The position numbers and the translations under genes were made by a program. From the NCBI GenBank assembly GCA_947462335.1, contig OX381704.1, positions 121,330,065 through 121,394,064 on the forward strand: a stretch of 64,000 nt of DNA. The letters run 5' to 3'. Source of the DNA: Harmothoe impar (Eukaryota > Annelida > Polychaeta > Phyllodocida > Polynoidae). The notes beneath the pieces are model-generated. The model saw only the letters and a list, made by a program, of their open reading frames with translations. It did no database searches and had not been told where the DNA came from. This document shows, piece after piece, positions 61,701-64,000 of this stretch (its first letter is position 1; every line of letters begins with the position of its first letter).

Positions 61701-63295
61701 ACTTCTAGCCCTATACTAACCCTTCAAGGACGGCATCTACCACTGAGCTACATCCCCATTCGACAACTTAACCGCACCGTACGTTACTGGATCGGTATGG
61801 CATATATATATATAGGGGTGCAGGATTACCCAGGTGATACCCCCTTGCAGGTTTATCAACCAGGTGCGAGTAATCAAGCCCCTACACTTCATTTGTCTTG
61901 AGCCATGATGCACCAATGCAGCGAGGTAAGTAACCAGATATGCCAACTAAAAGTAGGAAGTCCTAATATTTTGGTAAATATTCTGTATGAATTCAATACA
62001 GAAATTCCAGCAAAAATGTAGGAATTCCTGCAAAAGTAGGAAAATGGCATCTCTGGTACTAACTCAACGGTCAGCGCTGCATTGGTGCATCATGCCGACC
62101 CTTTGGGAGTGTACCAACTCCATCATGGTATCCTGGATCTCTGTGTTGGCGTTGTTAGCATCATGGTTATACATGACAGGGGCTTCATAGGTAAAGCACA
62201 CTGCTTCTCAACCCCTCAATAAAAATATTAAAAGATCAAATTTCCAGAAACATTAAATATGTTCATGGCCATAATGAAAATTGGTTTAAACCGATCAGTA
62301 AACAGTGGGTACTTCCTGTGGTGCCCAGTATATGGCCTTAGGGCTTAAGGCGGGGATCCACTGCCTCGAAATACCTGCGTTTTTGCCACTCGTGCAATTA
62401 AACACGGACAGAACGTTCCAGCAGTGGATCTCCTACTGCGACTGCCTGTGACAACATCATCACAAGGGATGTGTGGCGTGCGACTCTACTCGCAGAAATC
62501 TAAAGTTTTGGATTTTTGCGAGTATACTCGTAAAGTGTCTGTCCTGTGACTAGATTTGCAGCAAAGTGGGGGCAGTGGATCCCTGGCTTTAGTTGCCGGT
62601 GATCTCGTGGTATCGCCCAGACGGCTCATCACGGGGGCATCCGGGTCACCTCGTCAACTCAAATACAGGACTTGACTCGGTCATTATGGACCACTTCACA
62701 TGGTGGGTGTATCCTCGCGCACCCTTTTGCAGCCAAGTCAGTGTGCACATACATTACATGATATAGTCTGTCAAATTTATGGCTAGATATCCAGACTACT
62801 TGACCAAACAGGAGGTAATCTCGATTGAAATCTAGTGATTATGCAACATTCTAACAAAATATGCCATAATAGAAGTTGTAGGTGGCAAATATCTAGCTAA
62901 ATTCGGACTTCATTTTCGGCCATGGCAGTTGAGATTTCGAAATGTTGTTTACAAACAAGGTGAGCTGTCAAAGTTGTCAGAGGCTGTTCCATGAATATCG
63001 TAACCCATTTTCGGTTAGATATTGACAAATGAATGTTGTCTAATGAAGATCATGTCTAGATAAGTAGGTGACAAAGTCCCTCTCAAATGTTAGAAAATCT
63101 GACAGATCCGCGCACATGGCAAGTAGTTCCCCCGGTCAGGACCCACATGTAAGAGAAAGGTTCCCACCAGAACCTGAGCTTTGTAAGTGTGATCACGGGG
63201 GGTGTGACGACACGGTTACCTGTCATACTGATCTGGTCCACGCTGCGGCTGTCTCCCTCCTCTAGGTACGAGTCCAGGTACGACTCTACATCCAT
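49738..63295 (-). CDS. FRMD8: FRMD8-like FERM-domain protein, complete
   Basis: Twelve coding exons give 1,470 nt (489 residues): 63295-63220, 59815-59603, 56005-55838, 54863-54762, 54554-54496, 54093-53927, 52484-52281, 51597-51471, 51100-50942, 50590-50515, 50195-50121, 49781-49738. All junctions are GT/AG and all phases agree. A low-complexity N-terminus of about 95 residues precedes a FERM-like domain: EVVVYFMDKTGIHLVV (ubiquitin-like lobe), EVQLKPNQVPFKLACYWEEL, ILRLLYHEAKENVVDGRYPL (helical lobe), LPYYGAAFFKGQIEHPGG and FRELSWEYAEPKDLENRN (PH-like lobe). The length is close to vertebrate FRMD8 (about 464). FRMD8 binds iRhom proteins and stabilises the iRhom-ADAM17 sheddase complex at the membrane; a Wnt co-receptor role is also reported. 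The short Lys-rich C-terminus (NNARSIKKK) differs from vertebrates. Two donors are expanded into minisatellites. Confidence 0.88.
50121..50195 (-). CDS. FRMD8: FRMD8-like exon 11
   Basis: Acceptor GTGTCTTCAG; donor AAAG before GTACGT; phase 1 at both ends. Encodes DGVMLSSGETWSDFNRMC and then LATFNRK. Confidence 0.8.
50515..50590 (-). CDS. FRMD8: FRMD8-like exon 10
   Basis: Acceptor TTACTTCAG; donor ACCG before GTCAGT. Encodes GILMDALIEACIKLKNASPE, the C-terminal helix of the PH-like FERM lobe. Confidence 0.88.
50942..51100 (-). CDS. FRMD8: FRMD8-like exon 9 (PH-like lobe)
   Basis: Acceptor TGTTACAG; donor GAG before GTACAG; 53 codons, phase 0. It encodes LLFRELSWEYAEPKDLEN and FLQFKAKEDGETVSKMLQIF, closely matching the FRMD8 LRFQELSWD and NKLLKIYS segments. 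The acceptor with the first 15 exon bases recurs at about 51,143-51,170 in unspliced sequence, a single small duplication. Confidence 0.92.
51471..51597 (-). CDS. FRMD8: FRMD8-like exon 8
   Basis: Acceptor TGCTTGCAG; donor GACGTG before GTGAGT. Encodes AAFFKGQIEHPGGKFHL and VYVAINTRGVFIIDMDDV. Its donor region is single-copy here but present in four tandem copies at 34,126-34,308. Confidence 0.92.
51775..52280 (-). repeat. Splice-donor minisatellite downstream of FRMD8 exon 7
   Basis: Nine units repeat the end of exon 7 and its donor (minus strand TACAAGGCCTACTTAGACTT, then CTTACTATGGGTGAGTACAG). Units near the exon are 60 bp. Most distal ones are 54 bp through loss of 6 bp (CTGGAA on the minus strand), which makes a long open frame of an 18-residue repeat containing MGEYRRCYKAYLDF. 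Continuing in the FRMD8 frame past the true donor gives TGA at once. Confidence 0.95.
52281..52484 (-). CDS. FRMD8: FRMD8-like exon 7
   Basis: Acceptor GTGCTTGCAG completes an Arg codon; the donor is TATGG before GTGAGT. Encodes RELVSEYYPEHIALSKKW and CYKAYLDFCWKLPYYG; the last phrase matches the LPFYG motif that opens the PH-like lobe of FRMD8. Confidence 0.92.
52786..53926 (-). repeat. Splice-donor minisatellite downstream of FRMD8 exon 6
   Basis: About 29-30 units of 38-40 bp, each containing on the minus strand CAACATCCACACTCCCAAAT, then ACTACAG before GTAAATATAG. The unit is the last 27 or so bases of exon 6 plus the first intron bases. Variants alter the exon part (CACACACC for CACACTCC) as often as the intron part. 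In-frame read-through of the first donor gives TAA. Confidence 0.96.
53927..54093 (-). CDS. FRMD8: FRMD8-like exon 6
   Basis: Acceptor TTTGTCAG; the donor is TACTACAG before GTAAAT, the first of the donor array. Encodes ITDPEILRLLYHEAKENV and LINHRQYDDNIHTPKYYR, the central helical FERM lobe. Confidence 0.92.
54496..54554 (-). CDS. FRMD8: FRMD8-like exon 5
   Basis: Acceptor ATATTTCAG; donor GAG before GTAAAT. Encodes EAVIMFQRNVFYPLSKEKE, matching the RRNVFFPKRRE segment of FRMD8. Confidence 0.9.
54762..54863 (-). CDS. FRMD8: FRMD8-like exon 4
   Basis: Acceptor TACTCCCAG; donor AGAG before GTACAC. Encodes EVQLKPNQVPFKLACYWEEL followed by a Glu/Asp-rich loop. Confidence 0.92.
55085..55192. 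mobile_element. Partial palindromic-element copy in intron
   Basis: Contains CAGCACGATGCACCAACTG and AGTTACTCACTGTGTTG, divergent relatives of the family arms. Confidence 0.55.
55194..55589. repeat. 198-bp tandem duplication in intron
   Basis: Two nearly identical units begin GGTGTCACGGTGCAAATAGC at 55,194 and 55,392 and end at AACTGGAGAAA. They differ at only a few bases. Confidence 0.93.
55838..56005 (-). CDS. FRMD8: FRMD8-like exon 3 (start of FERM)
   Basis: Acceptor ACTTACAG; donor CTAG before GTGAGT; phase 1 at both ends. Encodes LEVVVYFMDKTGIHLVV and REIFSMWLVSDLL; the latter matches the FALWLVSPLL signature of FRMD8. Confidence 0.93.
56217..56288 (-). pseudogene. tRNA-like sequence, probably a pseudogene or SINE head
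   Basis: The minus strand reads GGGGGTGTAGCTCAGTGGTA then GAGC (acceptor and D arm with box A). It later reads GGTTCGAGTCC (T arm, box B), 72 nt in all, most like tRNA-Ala. The predicted anticodon stem (CCCAC opposite CAGGA) does not pair and the acceptor stem relies on several G-U pairs, so a functional tRNA is unlikely. It lies in FRMD8 intron 2, in sense orientation. Confidence 0.6.
56429..56539. mobile_element. Short TIR element, about 110 bp
   Basis: The ends TACCGTAAATTCTCACATG and CATATGAGAATTTACGGTA form a near-perfect inverted repeat of about 19 bp. An inner pair (CCAGTGCAGGATA and GTCCAGGTGCAAG) is direct, not inverted. Confidence 0.82.
56540..58040. other. FRMD8 intron 2 sequence without a recognised gene
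   Basis: AT-rich. A minus-strand frame at 57,028-57,432 (134 codons) has no recognisable domain, no splice support and intron-like composition, so it is not called. At 57,950-58,005 the phrase GTATTCAATG(G/C) recurs as a short palindrome. Confidence 0.5.
58044..58172. mobile_element. Short TIR element, about 130 bp
   Basis: The ends AATGCCGACTACACTGATAC and GACGGTATCAATGGTTGTTG run into GGCATT, an inverted repeat of about 24 bp with three to four mismatches. Confidence 0.7.
58306..58385. mobile_element. Partial palindromic-element copy
   Basis: Contains GTCATGATGCATGAATGCAG, GCGAGTAACTTTC and CATTGGTGCATCATGCC, giving the two mirrored arms with a very short centre. Confidence 0.7.
58525..59240. 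repeat. Tandem array of palindromic-element arms
   Basis: About ten units of 45-70 bp. Each contains ATGCAGCACCAGCGAGTAAC, then TCGCCAATGCTGCATGATG and usually CCCTCATGATGCACCA. Each unit is itself a near-palindrome around GAGTAACTC, so a single strand could fold into a series of hairpins. The array ends with GCTGTCCTTAAAGGGTTGC, the usual end of the family. Confidence 0.92.
59603..59815 (-). CDS. FRMD8: FRMD8-like exon 2 (N-terminal linker)
   Basis: Acceptor TGCCCACAG; donor AAAC before GTGAGT; phase 1 at both ends. Encodes a Pro/Gly/Ser-rich segment (KLPPLDGRGLPPLSTVRGT, later RIGSQSSSNNK) that looks disordered. Confidence 0.85.
60095..60295. mobile_element. Degraded TIR element
   Basis: Contains CAGTTATAAGTC, GGCTTATAATAAAA and a closing GGCTTATAAACGAGGCTTTA. 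This resembles the reverse complement of the end of the element at 34,524 (TAAAACCTCGCGTATAAGC). Confidence 0.5.
60355..60735. repeat. Poly(C)-rich low-complexity stretch
   Basis: Several runs of 8-14 C (60,360; 60,474; 60,563; 60,710) alternate with CACACAC and CCCTCC. No gene is seen. Confidence 0.85.
60818..60888. repeat. 18-bp minisatellite
   Basis: Four to five copies of GACCACTTTGGAAAAG run into a poly(C) stretch. Confidence 0.85.
60965..61345. mobile_element. Inverted copy of the element at 40,130-40,510
   Basis: Shows CCAAAAGCGTCTCATAAAA, TGTGTGAACGTGCATCTTTT, CAGGATTCAAGGTCAC and a terminal CCCAGGGTACCCTGGGTCAA, in reverse order to the other copy. Confidence 0.65.
61715..61790 (-). 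pseudogene. Truncated tRNA-like fragment
   Basis: The minus strand reads GGGGATGTAGCTCAGTGGTA then GATG, a tRNA 5' half with box A. It joins directly to CCGTCCTTGAAGGGTTAG, which resembles the end of the palindromic-element family. Upstream on the minus strand it shares CGATCCAGTAACGT with the flank of the tRNA-like sequence at 56,217 (CGATTCACTAACGT). Confidence 0.5.
61894..62130. mobile_element. Palindromic-element copy, interrupted
   Basis: The left arm CATGATGCACCAATGCAGCG (61,903) and right arm GCTGCATTGGTGCATCATGC (62,075) are separated by about 150 bp. The insert includes TAAAAGTAGGAAGTCC, AAATGTAGGAATTCCTGC and AAAAGTAGGAAAATGGC. Confidence 0.65.
62345..62591. mobile_element. TIR element, about 247 bp
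   Basis: The ends TTAAGGCGGGGATCCACTGC and GCAGTGGATCCCTGGCTTTA form an inverted repeat of about 20 bp with two to three mismatches. An inner GCAGTGGATCTCCTACTGCG occurs at about 62,411. No transposase. Confidence 0.78.
62592..63219. other. FRMD8 intron 1 sequence
   Basis: No repeat or exon is recognised beyond the donor of exon 1 at 63,219. Confidence 0.5.
63220..63295 (-). CDS. FRMD8: FRMD8-like exon 1 (start codon)
   Basis: The ATG at 63,295 opens MDVESYLDSYLEEGDSRSVD, then QISMT. The exon ends with one base of a codon before GTAACC, and that base plus the first two of exon 2 make Ala, keeping the frame. The ATG is preceded by AGC and an open frame upstream that contains a short duplicated phrase (TACACGGTATGGTGT), so an earlier start is possible but not favoured. 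Confidence 0.75.
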
Positions 63296-63660
63296 GCTGC
63301 TACACGGTATGGTGTCACACAGACGGTATCCTGCTACACGGTATGGTGTGACCGACACGGTCACTCTGACACCACTATAACTGGTACTCCAACAGCCTTA
63401 CACCTACTGACTCAACACCCTCACACCTACTGCACACCCCTCTCTCCCCCACACTCATATAGCACTAACACTATACTGACAGTAGACCCTGGCTAATAGT
63501 ACAGTAGTTACAAAGACAACATACAGCGCTGTGTCGTGGAGCCTCCTGCAGTGACTCGGTACTCTCACTATGGACCTCTGTGTACCAGGAGCTGTTGGTG
63601 TATGAAGGCCGGCCAACACCCGCCTCTCGCTACTCACCCGTCAGGCCGACAACAATAGGG
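63296..63660 (-). promoter_or_regulatory. Presumed FRMD8 5' UTR and promoter region
   Basis: This is immediately upstream of the proposed start codon. It contains two direct copies of CTACACGGTATGGTGT (63,299 and 63,334). No TATA box or start site can be fixed from sequence alone. Confidence 0.3.
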
Positions 63661-63712
63661 GTGTGGTGCTGCTAACAGCCACCGCTATTCATAATGGGGT
63701 TATTACGTGGGG

Positions 63713-64000
63713 ACTAAGGGAGTGGTCATTTTTTAACAACAGGGGGGGGGGGGGGTCTGTGGATTTTCATGGGAGTGGGTCGACATTTTTTTTAGTTCTC
63801 CCGTGGGAGTGGTCCAAATTTTTTTGGTCCCCCCCCCCCCCCTCAGGCAAGTTGAAATTGAGCACGGCTGACCCCTTTCAGCTATAGTAATGTGCGGGCT
63901 TTTTCACTAAAAAGGGGTGCAATTTTTTTGGTCCCCTCCCCTCTAGAGGGGTCCAAATATTTTTGCCCCCCCCCCTTCAAATCCAACAATCCCCCCTGTT
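63713..64000. mobile_element. Element with G/C homopolymer arms, cut by window end
   Basis: Begins ACTAAGGGAGTGGTCATT, like the end of the element at 47,936, then poly(G), several TTTTTTTGGTCCCC phrases and poly(C). Its other end is beyond the window or lost. Confidence 0.6.

Overview
The window is animal nuclear DNA, most likely from a cephalochordate (amphioxus, Branchiostoma type). The evidence is the intron-rich gene structure, the deuterostome gene pair, the many small terminal-inverted-repeat elements, and minisatellites that straddle exon-intron junctions. I recall such minisatellites being reported at the amphioxus Adh locus but cannot check it here. The species call is inference.

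Bases 1-29,940 are almost pure satellite. Long arrays of an 18-bp unit (CTACACCCACACAGGGGG) alternate with 22 short blocks of a 52-bp unit. A block of about 10.35 kb at 1-10,350 recurs nearly identically at 15,162-25,513. A third partial copy of its beginning lies at 13,411-15,230. I see no gene there; the long open frames arise because 18 is a multiple of 3. Bases 30,286-32,385 hold a 205-bp tandem repeat. Bases 32,390-33,125 hold a 73-bp tandem repeat, followed by copies of a palindromic element family.

Bases 34,821-46,312 (+) carry the 3' part of a BAZ1A/ACF1-like gene: 11 exons encoding 943 residues with WHIM-type region, PHD finger, acidic tract, basic linker and bromodomain. The 5' half (WAC, DDT) is absent, so the upstream intron would have to span the satellite, or the assembly is broken. 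Bases 49,738-63,295 (-) carry what appears to be a complete FRMD8-like FERM gene: 12 coding exons, 489 residues, with every splice phase consistent. The two genes are convergent, tail to tail.

The most striking signal is that at least six splice junctions in these two genes (BAZ1A exons B, C, F, K; FRMD8 exons 6, 7) have been turned into tandem arrays in which each unit carries a piece of exon plus its splice site. A further array at 33,996-34,308 joins a BAZ1A bromodomain-exon acceptor unit to copies of the FRMD8 exon 8 donor, 12-17 kb from their sources. Every decoy junction I read through leads to an in-frame stop. Intergenic and intronic space is otherwise filled with TIR elements, tRNA-like fragments and microsatellites.
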